Positions 24,341 to 34,724 of a stretch of 64,000 bases of DNA are shown here, piece by piece. The notes beneath the pieces were generated by a model. It saw only the letters and a list, made by a program, of their open reading frames with translations. It was not told the DNA's origin and made no database searches. Each line of letters starts with the position of its first letter. Position 1 is the stretch's first letter. This stretch comes from Echinochloa phyllopogon (lineage: Eukaryota > Streptophyta > Magnoliopsida > Poales > Poaceae), in the NCBI GenBank assembly GCA_033239725.1, contig BTCW01000004.1, forward strand, positions 39,576,001 to 39,640,000, given 5' to 3'. Both the position numbers and the translations under genes were made by a program.

Positions 24341-25787
24341 GGCTGCTCGCACTCGTCTTCCCCCATTTCCCTCATCTAAACAGAATATTCTGTCCTAATC
24401 ATCGAGATTCTTTCCTCTATCTCGATTTCTTCCACACTCATCTCTCCTCTATACCCTTCCTCTATCCAAACTACCGCATACTCTATTATTTTTTTACTCC
24501 CTCTCTCTCTCTTCCCACAGCTCTCTCTCTCTGCTCTGCTCTTTCCCCACCGCTCTCACCTCTCTCCCTGCTCTGCTCTCCGCTCCCCACCGCTCGAGAA
24601 GACGTCTGCAGCCCGCCCGGGATGACGGCGCCCCTCTCCCGGCCCCGGCCGGCGACCCCGCCTCCGGCCCCGTTCGCGTGAGCACGGCCGATGGAGGAGC
24701 GCGTCGGCGACGACGGGTCAAGCGCGCGGCGGCGGGGGCGGCAGATGCGGCAGCTGCGGGGGCGGAAGGAGCGGGCGGCGCATGGGTGGAGCGGAGCGGG
24801 CGGGCGGCGCTGTGGGCGACGGCGGCGAGATGGAGCGACGGTGGCCGAGCGAGCCCAGGCCACGGGCACCGTCGAGGAATCCAGGAGGTGCCGAGCTCGG
24901 ACTTGCCGAGGAGGAGCGTGCCGGCCTTGTCCTCATCGGCGATTGGAGCGATGGCGGAGACGACGACATGGAGCTGGAGCAGAGCAACCCGGCGCACCGC
25001 CTTGGCTCCCTGCCTCCCTCCCTCCTGCGCCGCGGGCGACGGCGGGCGTGGGCGGGCGGCCGCGGGAGACGACGACGGGCGTGGGCGGGTAGCTGTGGGC
25101 AACGACGGCGGGTCAGGCTCGCGCGGGGCGTCCTCGGCTCCTCTTCCTCGCCGTCGCCGTCCTCGTCCTCGGCTCCTCTCCTCCGTGCGGGATGCGGCGG
25201 AGCGCGGCTGTGGAGCGGGCGGGCGGGCGGACGGTGGAGCGAGACGGCGGGCGGGCGGTGCGCGGCGGTCGCCGTCGCCGCCTTGGGAGCGCGGTCGCCG
25301 TCGCCGAAGCAGCAAGCAGCGAGGTGCTGCCGGCGGGGATGCTCTTCCTCTGGGCGACGGCAACAGCAACAGGGGGACGGCAGCGTTACCCGACGACGGC
25401 ATCCTTCTCGCCGCCTTCCGCGCCTCCCTCCGCCCCCTCCACGGGCTGCCGCCGACGCCGCGGCGGAGAGCCCACTGCGCGTGGGCGGGGTCACCTGCGC
25501 GCCCCGTGGTGATGCCGGCGTCGTCGTGGGGCTTGTCTTGAAGCAGCGGGCGGCTTGGCGCGAGACGGCGGGCGGCGGCACCGACGCACGCGGGTGTCCA
25601 GACGGTTGGGTTTCCGCGTGGGCCCCACGCCACGTCCGCCCGTAGAGTGGCTTCGCCATCTCCGCCAGAAATAGCAGAGGTGAGGAGTTCCGCTTCGGTA
25701 GCGGAGGCCTCCTAGGAGACTGCTGCAGCTCATTTTCCTGGAAACGTTCCTGCAGGAATGGCTTAGAGGAACCCAGTGCCAGCAGCC
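24341..25787. mobile_element. Tourist/PIF-Harbinger-type non-autonomous element, 1.4 kb, GC-rich cargo
   Basis: The left end GGCTGCTCGCACTCG and the inverted right end GGCTGCTGGCACTGG (13 of 15 identical) are flanked by TAA on both sides (24338-24340 and 25788-25790), the typical PIF/Harbinger target site. The first 240 bp are pyrimidine-rich; 24600-25650 is extremely GC-rich and open in several frames on both strands (up to about 400 codons), but none shows domain-like protein. No transposase is visible. The cargo may be captured genic DNA. It separates paralogue 2 from the relic third copy. Confidence 0.6.
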
Positions 25788-25977
25788 TAAGGGTTGCAGC
25801 GGTGAGGGCGGAGACCACAACGCCGTTTGCCTCCTTCCGTCGCTGTTTTTTTAGTTGTAAAATCCGAGGCCAGGTAGCCCATGGCGCTGCGCCTGGTCGG
25901 AAGACCACCTCCATTCAGCAGCTGACTGCTAGTTTCCCGTGACGAACCCGCTGCGGCGCTGCACGCCCGAAAAAAAT

Positions 25978-26242
25978 GGGTGTGTTCAGTTTTAAAAAGA
26001 GCAAGAGAAAGTTCGGTGAAAATATTACATCGGACACTGTAGCATTTTTTTGTTTGTTTATGGTAAACATTGTCCTACCATGATCTAACTAGGCTCAAAA
26101 GATTCGTCTCGTCGTCTATATCAAAACCATGCAACTAGTTTTTTTTATTACCCACGTTTAGTGCTCCATATATAAAGAGAGAGATTTGATGTAATTTGTG
26201 AATAGTGAAGTTTGGAGAAAGAAAATTTAGGGACTCACAGCC
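25978..26242. mobile_element. MITE, family A copy 5
   Basis: Left end GGGTGTGTTCAG, right end GGGACTCACAGCC, with AAT on both flanks. It holds TCGGACACTGTAGC, CTCAAAAGATTCGTCTCGTCG and GAATAGTGAAGTTTGGAGA as in the other copies. It abuts the relic at 26243. Confidence 0.75.
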
Positions 26243-26500
26243 AATATCAACCCTTGCACGAATCCGAGCCGTGATGGCGCCGCGCGAGAGCGTGTCCTTG
26301 CAGTAGGAGACAGCGCGCGCCACGGACGAGCCGTCGGCGCACCCGGGCGACGGCGGCGACACCTTACTACCTCGCCACCACGTCGCCCTTGGGAGCCGGC
26401 GCTGTGCTCGCCGCCGCCGCCTCCTGCTTCGTGGGCGAGCGCGGGCGGGCGCCGCAGTAGCGCCGGAGCAGCTTCCCGGCGCCGAAGCAGGGTGTTGCAA
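26243..26500 (-). pseudogene. Degenerate third copy of the 20440/22586 family
   Basis: On the minus strand this matches the middle of paralogue 2: it holds VARAVSYCKDT, the KVSPPSP run, and the Ala-rich and SPTKQ-like region in shifted frames, with internal deletions and no basic helix. A MITE (25978-26242) sits exactly at its downstream side. It lacks the start and the C-terminal block, so it is a truncated relic. Confidence 0.75.
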
Positions 26501-27214
26501 GTGTCCTCAAAACTCGAGTTGGTTGATGCCTACCAGTAAGTTAACGCTACCGATAAGCCGAATTACTCTTCCTATCAGTTAAGCATCATCTTAAGACACC
26601 CACCGTCCTTTTGTAAGCCAACTGCTCTACGTTTCCCAATACCTCCCAGGCCGAACTGATGAACGATTCAGGCCGCCAAGAAAAGATTTTGATTATTCTC
26701 CCAATCCGAACCGGCATCTGTTATGCAGTTTATTCAATTTGCTTGGTCATCTGTTACCAAAAGGTATGTCTAAAGACAGAGGAACGGCATGGCTTTTTGG
26801 GGGAGCAACGAAAAACTATCCTCTACTACTTGTATTTATAATAACAACGCATCCTCACACAAAGCTGAAATATATACGTCATAATACGTGTAACTCTGAC
26901 TAAAAAAAAATACGTGTAACTCTCAAGCCCTAGGATTCGTCGCCGCGGCTTAAAAAAAAAGGTTGTATCCATGGCGATGCGTCTTGTCGGATCCAAGCTC
27001 ACCGATCAAGGTGAGAATGGGTGAGGAACCAAACCAAATCCAAACTCATCCATAATAATTCTAACATATTTACAAACCAATCCAATCCCACCTATTTAGC
27101 ATTTGAGCCAAACCAATCCAAACCATTTAGCTTTCTCTCATAACCAAACCAAATTAACCGGTTTCAACCCAAATATTGAAACCGGTTTTCACTAACTACT
27201 CATAATTAGGATAT

Positions 27215-27625
27215 GTCTTATGAGGTGGGGCCCACATATTGATATAGCTCAACCAATTTGCATGGAGTAGCTGACTCTTATTCTGAGACATCTTCAACAA
27301 ATTTCAGCCAAATTCGCTAAATTTTTATAGTGTGAGCGCAAGGTTTTAGTTTTAGGGTCCAACTTTTGACGTGGGGCCCACATTTGGATCTCATCACATA
27401 ATTTTGCACAGAGTAGCCAACTATCGTTTTGAGTCATTTGCAACAAATTTCAGCCAAATCCGCTAAAATTTTATAGTGTGAATGCGATGTTTAAGTTTTA
27501 AGGTCCGGCTTTTGACGTGGGGCCCACATGTGAATCTCATCACATAATTTTGCACAGAGTAGCCAAATGTCGTTTTGAGTCATTTGCAACAAATTTTAGT
27601 CAAATCCGCTAAAATTTTAAAGTGT
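27215..27625. repeat. 146-bp tandem repeat, about three copies
   Basis: The landmarks GTGGGGCCCACAT (27225, 27371, 27517) and CAACAAATTT (27295, 27441, 27587) each recur every 146 bp. Copies two and three are nearly identical; the first is more diverged. It lies wholly within the hAT element. Confidence 0.9.
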
Positions 27626-28251
27626 GAACTATAGCCAAAGTTTAGTTTTGGCCATCGAACTCGAAAACCAGAAATCTTTGACCATCGAACTCTTAAAATC
27701 GTTCACAATTGGCCATCGGGCGGTTTTAGAGTGTGGTTTTGCTGACGTGGCAGCCGCGTGGCGGTGGGGCCCACATATCAGCCCCATCCCTCTCCTCTCT
27801 CTTTTCTCCTCTCCCTCTCTTCTCTCTCCGCCGCCTGCTGCTCCCCACGCCACCCCTCTCCCTCTCTCCCTCCCGCGCCACCCCCTCCCTCTCCCTCCGA
27901 CCGCGGACGGCGGGCGCGGCGGTGGCCAGCACGCGGCGGCGCGGGACGATGCCCACGGTGGTGTCCAAGGCGCGAGGGCGGCCCGGAGCGACGGCGCGTG
28001 GGTGGGGCAGCGGACCACGGCCGGCGTGGTGGAGCGGGCGACGCGCGGTGGAGGCGAAGCGCGGCGGAGAGAGAAGAGAGAGGAGAGAGACAGGGCTTAC
28101 ATGTGGGGCCCACCGCCACGTGGTAGCCACGTCAGCAAAACCACCCTCTAAAACCGTCCGATGGTCAATTGTGAACGGTTTTAAAAGTTCGATAGCCAAA
28201 GATCTCTGGTTTTCGAGTTCGATGGCCAGAACCAAACTTCGGTTATAGTTC
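27626..28251. mobile_element. Long inverted-repeat (MULE-like) element nested in the hAT
   Basis: Two 159-bp arms, 27626-27784 and 28093-28251, are inverted copies of each other with clear high identity (for example GGCCATCGAACTCGAAAACCAG in both). They flank about 300 bp of pyrimidine- then purine-rich GC-rich DNA. Long terminal repeats and no transposase suggest a Mutator-like non-autonomous element. No 9-bp target duplication was found; the right arm seems to continue about 20 bp further than the left, so one end may be lost. Confidence 0.7.
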
Positions 28252-28887
28252 GATCGTTAAAAATGGACTTCTTCCTTAATCTTTTAAATTAGTCAAACCA
28301 ATCACAAACCGATCCAAACTAGTTTAAACCATTATAATTATTAAACCAAACCAAATCAAACCATTAGATATCTCGACCCATTATACACCAAACCAATTGA
28401 TCCAATTAAAAAACCAAACCACCAAAACCGGTTTCAACCCAAACCATTCTCAGCTTGACTCACCGAACTCCTACCTCGTCTTCCCGTGAAGGGGGTGCCC
28501 CTGCTGGCTAAGAAGACTACTGCTCCGTTGGTAGGCGATTTGTCTCTGCTTGGATTGGGATTCAGGTGCAATGCCGTGAACTCTTTCCTAACCCTAGAGT
28601 CAATGGTTCCTCTTCCTCCTCTTCAGGTACAGGAGAGCTCCGCCTTTGGTTGCCCGCCAAGAGCCATGAATCTACTGTACGATATACCTAGAGCCAATGC
28701 TACCTATAGTTCATCCTCAAAGGTAGTATTTTTTAACGTTGCAATGAAAAAAACTTATGCGTGTTGCAATATACGTTATGCTCTTGTGAGTCTTTATTCC
28801 TTTGTTCCTCAATATATGTGTGTCTGTTGCATTGATCATGGGTTCATTCAGAAACGAAGTATCAGGAACACCACTAAATTTTCCTGA

Positions 28888-29377
28888 TTTGACTTTGGGC
28901 ATATAATTTATCGTTCAGGCCCAGGCAGGTTCTGCTTCAATTTCTGGAAGATGTGACCTTGCAGTATTGGTTTACTATGATGTGACTTATCATAAATAAT
29001 AACATGCCCAATTTTGTTTATGCTTGTGTGGATTAGTTATAAATATATAGGTACAGAAACAAATTAAAACATATTCATAAATAAACAAATTAAATCATAT
29101 TCATAAATACTAGTAGTTTCTTGTTACTAAAGGTTACTTTATCAGGTTGTATTTCTTTGCACGGTTTCTTTAAGCAATTGGGAAGATGTCTCGCTAATTT
29201 GTTTAACCCCTCCAATAAGCAACTAGAATATAAGGTGTTTAATTACCTTTTGTTTCACTTGACAAGGAAAACGGGGTTGCCTCTTTTGTATCTTGTTCGG
29301 TAAATATCTAGTCAAGCACGATGCTCTTATCATAAATCTTACAACGGGAAAGTCTAAACTTCCGTATCTAACTGCAG
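28888..29377 (+). other. Presumed intron or spacer of the split gene
   Basis: AT-rich, no coding frame. Contains a short direct repeat around 29060-29110 (AAATTAAAACATATTCATAAATA / AAATTAAATCATATTCATAAATA). Confidence 0.4.
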
Positions 29378-30185
29378 ATGAATTCATCCAATCCGGGGAA
29401 CCAAAAGCCCCCAGGGGCAGACGGAGGATATGATTGCTCATGGTATAATGGTGCTTTCAGTTCAGCAAGCATTCTTTCCAACTCTGAATCCTCTTATCGC
29501 TCATTTTACTCTTCACTGCAGCCATGACACAGAGGAGTTAATCTACCGCGTTGATAGCTTCTTATTCTGGATCTCCACTGCATGTTTCGGGCTTACCGTT
29601 TACAATCATGTGGAGATGCATCGTGAGAGAAATAAGTGGTTTGAGTATTTGGATAGTATATCAAAGCCCTTGGACAACTAAAAGTGAACATGTAATCAGT
29701 AAGCTAGTTTATTGGTGCATTTGAAGCCTCTGTTTTCCATTACAGTTTTGTCTCTTACCTTTTAATCGATTAATAGATATACATGGTTCTCAAGGTAACT
29801 ATTTTGGCTTCATGCGTCAAAATTTTGACTCTACCAGCCAGACACTTTGTGATCTCATCAACTTGTGGGGAATGAAACCCGCACGATGAACAAATAATAT
29901 TGAACATCTCGGTACATAAATCACATAACGACCCTACTAAATGCTGCGGAGGAAACGAACAAAGATGGGGCCGTAGGCTCCCAAGTGTCTTCCTGTGACG
30001 TTACATAACAGCAATATTTTCAAGCAATATTTTCAATCCTTTTGCTGTTCCAATTAACACATCTAAAAAATCACGGAGCTCACAAACAACACTAAGCAGA
30101 GTGCATGGATATAGGAAGAGGAAGGGCCAAAGTTCAAAATTTGACCCACTCAAGTGACCGTAAGATACAACGAGGCATGGATCGA

Positions 30186-33100
30186 TTACCGCCTCCTCAT
30201 ACCCCTTCCGCCACGGCCGCGCATTGCTCCTCCACCACGGCCCCGACCAGCCATAGCGGCAGCATCACCTTGTGCGCTCTCAGACTAGAACATAAATGAC
30301 AACCCAGTTAGATTATTTGAACTCCATTGTAGCACGAAATGCAGATAAAAAGCTTGCACAGAAGCCTTCATCATTTTGAATTAATAGTTACCATACTGAA
30401 GTGTGGCTACGTCACGTGCTTAAAAAGATGACATCGAACAAATAAAAAAACAGGAAATAGCACAAATTCTCCCCAATACCCCAAGCAAAGGAACTTTTTC
30501 TTTGTTTCTTAGAGCTACACATGGAGGATTACAAGACCAATGTTCCTACTGAAATGTGTTGGTAGTGGACAATATAGAATTTAAAAAGCATTTGCTAATG
30601 TCTTAGTAAGACCAATATTATGCATTCTGTACATTTCCTTACCTTGGGGTTTTTAACAGTCTCATCCACGCTGAGGATAAGACAAGCAGCTTCAGTTGCA
30701 GCATTTATAGCATTGATCTGAAAAATAGTTTTAAATGCCATGGATATAAGAAATAGAATGTGAAAAGGCTAAGAAGTAAGAAATAGAATGTGAAAAGGCT
30801 AAGAAGTAAGAAATAGAATGTGAAAAGGCTAAGAAGTAAGAAATAGAATGTGAAAAGGCTAAGAAGTAAGAAATAGAATGTGAAAAGGCTAAGAAGTAAG
30901 AAATAGCATATCTACCTTCACGACTGCAGGTTCCCACACAAAGTTAGCAAAGGAATCAGCAATTCCGCCAGTGTTGATGTCCACACCATAGTTAGCACCT
31001 TCACCTTTTAAAAGTGAACACAAAGTTCGAAAACAAACAATAGTTGCTGAGTTCGTGAAGATCAGAAATCACGGTGAAGATTAAGTACAGGGTGGGTTGG
31101 AGAAGGAAGGAGGGTGTGGGGGGCTAAAGATAACCAACCGGATGCATGCTTCTGTCTGAGCTTATTTAGCACATCAGTTGCATCAAATCCAGCATTGTCG
31201 CAAAGCTGTCTCGGGATAACCTGCAGGAAGATGTATTTCAACTAAGGAACTTGCATTCTATGTATTTGAAAACTGTGATATGTATAAGAACTTAATAAAC
31301 ATCAAGCAAAACTAAGTAAGTCATCAACATAACTGTCATTGTAATGTTATTCACGAATCATAGTGCTTCAAGCCTTAAAAAACATAGAGATGCATATTTT
31401 CTTTATTTCTGAGAAATTTCAACCAAACAGTAGCCTATCAAAGGTCAAGGATGCTTCCAAACCAAGAGGCTGGCACAAACTATTGATATATGTGAATTCA
31501 ATTGTTGCATGTATTTCTGTCAATCAAACAAATGTCACCCATTCAAGTTGCATGAATCTTAAACTATGAGGGTTAAGTAGTTTGTATCCACCCTTGGTTT
31601 GAGCTCTAAAATTCGAGGAACCCTTGAGGACATATCTAAAAGCCCCTCCATCAAGTATGATTACAAAAGTAAAAGAAGAATATGCATTGGATGCAAAAGA
31701 ACAAGCCAGGAAGACATACCTCAAGGGCTTTAGCAAATGAATTAACAAAAAACTGAGACTTCCCGGCTATGGTCCGTGCATGTTGCCTGAGATACTTACT
31801 TACTTCCATCTAATACAAAAAGGAAACAGGTTAGGATACCAATATTTGTAAAGATCACACCATTTAGCTCAGGTTGACATGCATACATCAATAGCACCAC
31901 CACCAGGCACAACTGTTGAATTCTTAAGCGCTCTCCTAACGATCATGATGGCATCATGGAGACTTCTTTCAGCTTCTTCAATGAACTATATATCATTCAC
32001 AATAGAATTAGTATGGCTATGATTAATCTGCAAACTTGACAAATCATTCTAGCAGTAGATGACCTGATCTGCACCACCCCGAAGGACTATGGTTGCAGTT
32101 TGACCAGAAGGACATCCGCTGAATATGTTAAACCGTTCATTTCCCACTTGCCTTTCCTCGAATACTTCACATGATCCAAGAACCTTTTTCAACAAAAAGG
32201 AGCATGATAAGTTTAGGGCAGCTTACATCTATGCCAAATAACCACGTTAAAACATAGAACTCAAACCTCGGCCTATCCATCTATAGACCCAAAACAACCC
32301 ACTTGAGCATATACCTCGTCAATGACATTGTTCACAGATGTCTGAACGGTTCCACCAGTTGCTGCTGCAACACGCTGTAAATCCTCTTCCGTAACACGGC
32401 CAGCACAGAAAATATCACGATCTGCAAAATACTGCATAAAAAATTTATTGAGCTGAGGCTAAGCACCAAACATATGCATAGTTGAAGAAAAAAAAGAATG
32501 GACTGAAATGAGAGTACATACTTGTGTTGCAAGATCACCAATTGCCAGCCGAGAAAGCACAATTTTAGCCCCACTTTTTACACACTTATCCAATTTGTCA
32601 TAAATAATGTTCCATTCAGCGTCAACAATTGACTGGTATTGCAGAGGGTCAGACAATCTGTAGTAAAATAAGAGTGCGGTGAGAAAAAAATGGACATAAT
32701 GGAGGGCATGTAAAATACAAGTACAAATAAAGGCAACACTGTAACTGTGTTTAGCTTCGATAGCATACCTAATTTCTGCATTTTCTTTCTCAGATTTCAG
32801 CTCAAGCTCAATGTTAAGCAAAAGAATCTTTGGAGTCAAGAATTTCTTTGGCTGTTGCTCAAACCCAGCATACGAAAACGTCTTTTTGAAGGCAACACCA
32901 TTAACAAGGAAGGAATCTCTCATAGTACCTCCAGGAACCTAATGGCAGTTCAAACAGAAGAACACCTTGATTCAGAGTGAAATTTAGCTGCTAAGCATAA
33001 ATAAAAACTAAAAAGAAATGAAGAGACAGTTTCTTATCAGTAGCAACCACCATATGAACATGAAGATTCTGGTGCAAAGATATTAAGAAATTACCTTCTT

Positions 33101-34724
33101 AATTCCAATCATGTTGAGCCTGTCATCATTGCCGATAGCAAGCACAGCATCAACAACCATAGTAGCAAAGAATTCTTTCTCGCCACCTATTAACTTCGAA
33201 GAGAGCGTTGTTGCAGCACATTTGGCTAGCAGTGATTTCTTTTCTTCAAGGCTTTTCCCTTCTATGCTGACCGCCAGTTCTTTAACTTTCTCAGTTGCCT
33301 GATGAGAGACCCATGTGGATCAGAAAGTTGAATATAAAAATTGGCAAGGCACTCAATTCGAAGATATTCAAAGAACAGAAAACTGGTACGCATACTAACC
33401 AAATAGCCAGCAGTCCTGTAACTACGGATTAGACTATGAGGGTGTACGCCGTCCTCAATATAAGGCTTTGCCTCCTTCAGGAATTCACCAGCAAGAAGCA
33501 CTACAGTAGTAGTCCCATCACCAACCTGAAGAAAAAGGAATTTTATTACGTCCAGATTACTGTGCAACGACAGCACATCTATTACAAGCTGCAAACAAGT
33601 CAAGGAGATTTAAACTGACAGATAGTGAGATAGATAAGAAATGGCAGACCAAAACTGGCAGCTTGCTCAAATAACAGAAAACACAAATATTGGCCTAACA
33701 ACTACCAGGGCATCAGAGCAAATTGTAGAATAAAAAACATCCTGGCAAGGGGAGAAGCGACAGAAGGCTTGATGGTGGGCGGTACATGGGCGCTGGCCTG
33801 ATTTTTTTTGTTCTCTGTTTGGGTTTGTGCTTTCGCATGTAAGGGTCTGCTAGGAGCTTGCTGTCTTGGTGTAACGTTTTTGGTGTGTGAGTTGCCAGTC
33901 TGTAATGGCTGGAGAACATTCTGTAAAGCTGCAACAATCTTTTGTCTTTTCAGTAAGGCAGGGGTTTAGGCCCTGGAACTCTAAAATTTTTTAAGGCTGG
34001 TATGTTGTATATTGAGAATGGTTTTCTGGACACTGTATAAAGGGAAATATCATTGGACAAAAGAATTAAACAGAACATTTTTATGCTCAGTAAGCAATGA
34101 TTTAACCATTTTCATTAGTTCATACAGTATGGGCATTATACTGTATAATTTATCCATAAGGAAGATAATGCAAAGATCTAGAAGGAACGGCAAACTTCGC
34201 TACAGCACATTTATTGCATCTTGATTATAGAACGGAATCTCGTGTCTCAGCTCATCAAGAAGTGGAGCATTCTTACAAAATGCGCGGAACAAGCTCACAA
34301 TTCACAGCAGGCCAAGCGCACACTCGAGCAAGTTAGAGCAAATCTCTCCGGTGAGCTCACCTCGGAGTCCTGCGACCTGGCGATGTCGACGAGGATCTTG
34401 GCGGCGGGGTGGACGATGTCGAGGAGGCGCATGATGGTGGCCCCGTCGTTGGAGATGGTGACGCCGCCCTTGTCGTCGTGGATGAGCTTGTCCATGCCGC
34501 GGGGGCCCAGCGTGGTGCGCACCGTGTCCACCACCGCCGTGCACGCGTTGATGTTGCTCACCATCTGCGCCTTCCCCTGCGACGTGTCCGTGCCCTCCTT
34601 GAGCAGGATGACCTGCGGTTGCTGCGGAATCGGGGGGACGAAACGAATGAGCACCGGCAAGAGCGAGATTGCGGAATGGCGGGAGAAGAGCCCGCGCCCT
34701 GTTTCTTACCAGCATCGCCGACAT
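30186..34724 (-). CDS. CCT7: T-complex protein 1 subunit eta (CCT7)
   Basis: Fourteen exons on the minus strand: 34710-34724, 34361-34621, 33400-33525, 33095-33298, 32769-32938, 32522-32657, 32315-32431, 32064-32183, 31887-31985, 31720-31809, 31139-31220, 30916-31004, 30643-30717 and 30186-30284; total 1,683 nt, 560 residues, matching the family length. One subunit of the cytosolic TRiC/CCT ring that folds actin, tubulin and other proteins with ATP. Visible motifs: TLGPRGMDK and SNDGATI (exon 2), the ATP-site GDGTTT (residues 94-99), the eta-type SYAGFEQQPKKF, VVPGGGAID (GGGA 411-414), and the Gly/Arg-rich plant eta tail ending GMRRR. The first exon codes only five residues. The promoter side is GC-rich. 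Confidence 0.97.
30751..30900. repeat. 30-bp minisatellite, five perfect copies, in a CCT7 intron
   Basis: The 30-bp unit beginning AAATAGAATGTGAAAAGGCT occurs five times head to tail without mismatch, in the intron between exons 12 and 13 of CCT7. On the transcribed strand each unit contains CTTACTTCTTAG, which resembles a branch-point plus 3' splice site, upstream of the real acceptor. Confidence 0.95.

Larger units (their letters stand above)
27006..28458. mobile_element. hAT element, 1,453 bp, with nested repeats
   Basis: The termini TCAAGGTGAGAATGG and (inverted) TCAAGCTGAGAATGG match at 14 of 15 positions, and the 8-bp target duplication CTCACCGA is perfect (26998-27005 and 28459-28466). 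Both ends are rich in AACCAAACC/CCAATCCAA subterminal motifs (27027-27160 and 28295-28448), typical of hAT. No transposase. Inside lie a 146-bp tandem array and a long inverted-repeat element. Confidence 0.88.
26971..29681 (+). pseudogene. Small unknown gene with its first exon split by a hAT element
   Basis: An ATG at 26971 opens MAMRLVGSKLT and runs 35 bp to 27005, where a 1,453-bp hAT begins. After the element and its second target copy (28459-28466) the same frame stays open from 28467 to a stop at 28887 (PVKGVPLLAKKTTAPLVGD and on). A likely intron or two follow. Downstream exons are proposed at 29378-29442 and 29522-29681, joining in frame to end in one membrane segment (FLFWISTACFGLTVYNHV) and a charged tail. 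The start looks like a mitochondrial presequence. I do not recognise the protein. As it stands the gene should not give the full product unless the element is spliced out or excised; alternatively only the 3' exons are in use. Confidence 0.45.

Noticed and set aside
24494..25914. Overlapping frames of 290-400 codons on both strands
   Set aside because: Composition is extremely GC-rich with Arg/Pro/Ala/Gly runs in all frames, no motif, and the stretch lies mostly within a transposon-like unit. Treated as cargo, not genes.
27624..28248. Several frames of 110-175 codons on both strands
   Set aside because: They arise from the inverted-repeat arms, which mirror each other, and from the GC-rich loop; not genes.
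30731..30937. CRISPR-like array or repeat protein
   Set aside because: The repeats are directly adjacent with no spacers and lie in an intron of a plant gene; a minisatellite. The repetitive frame is a by-product.
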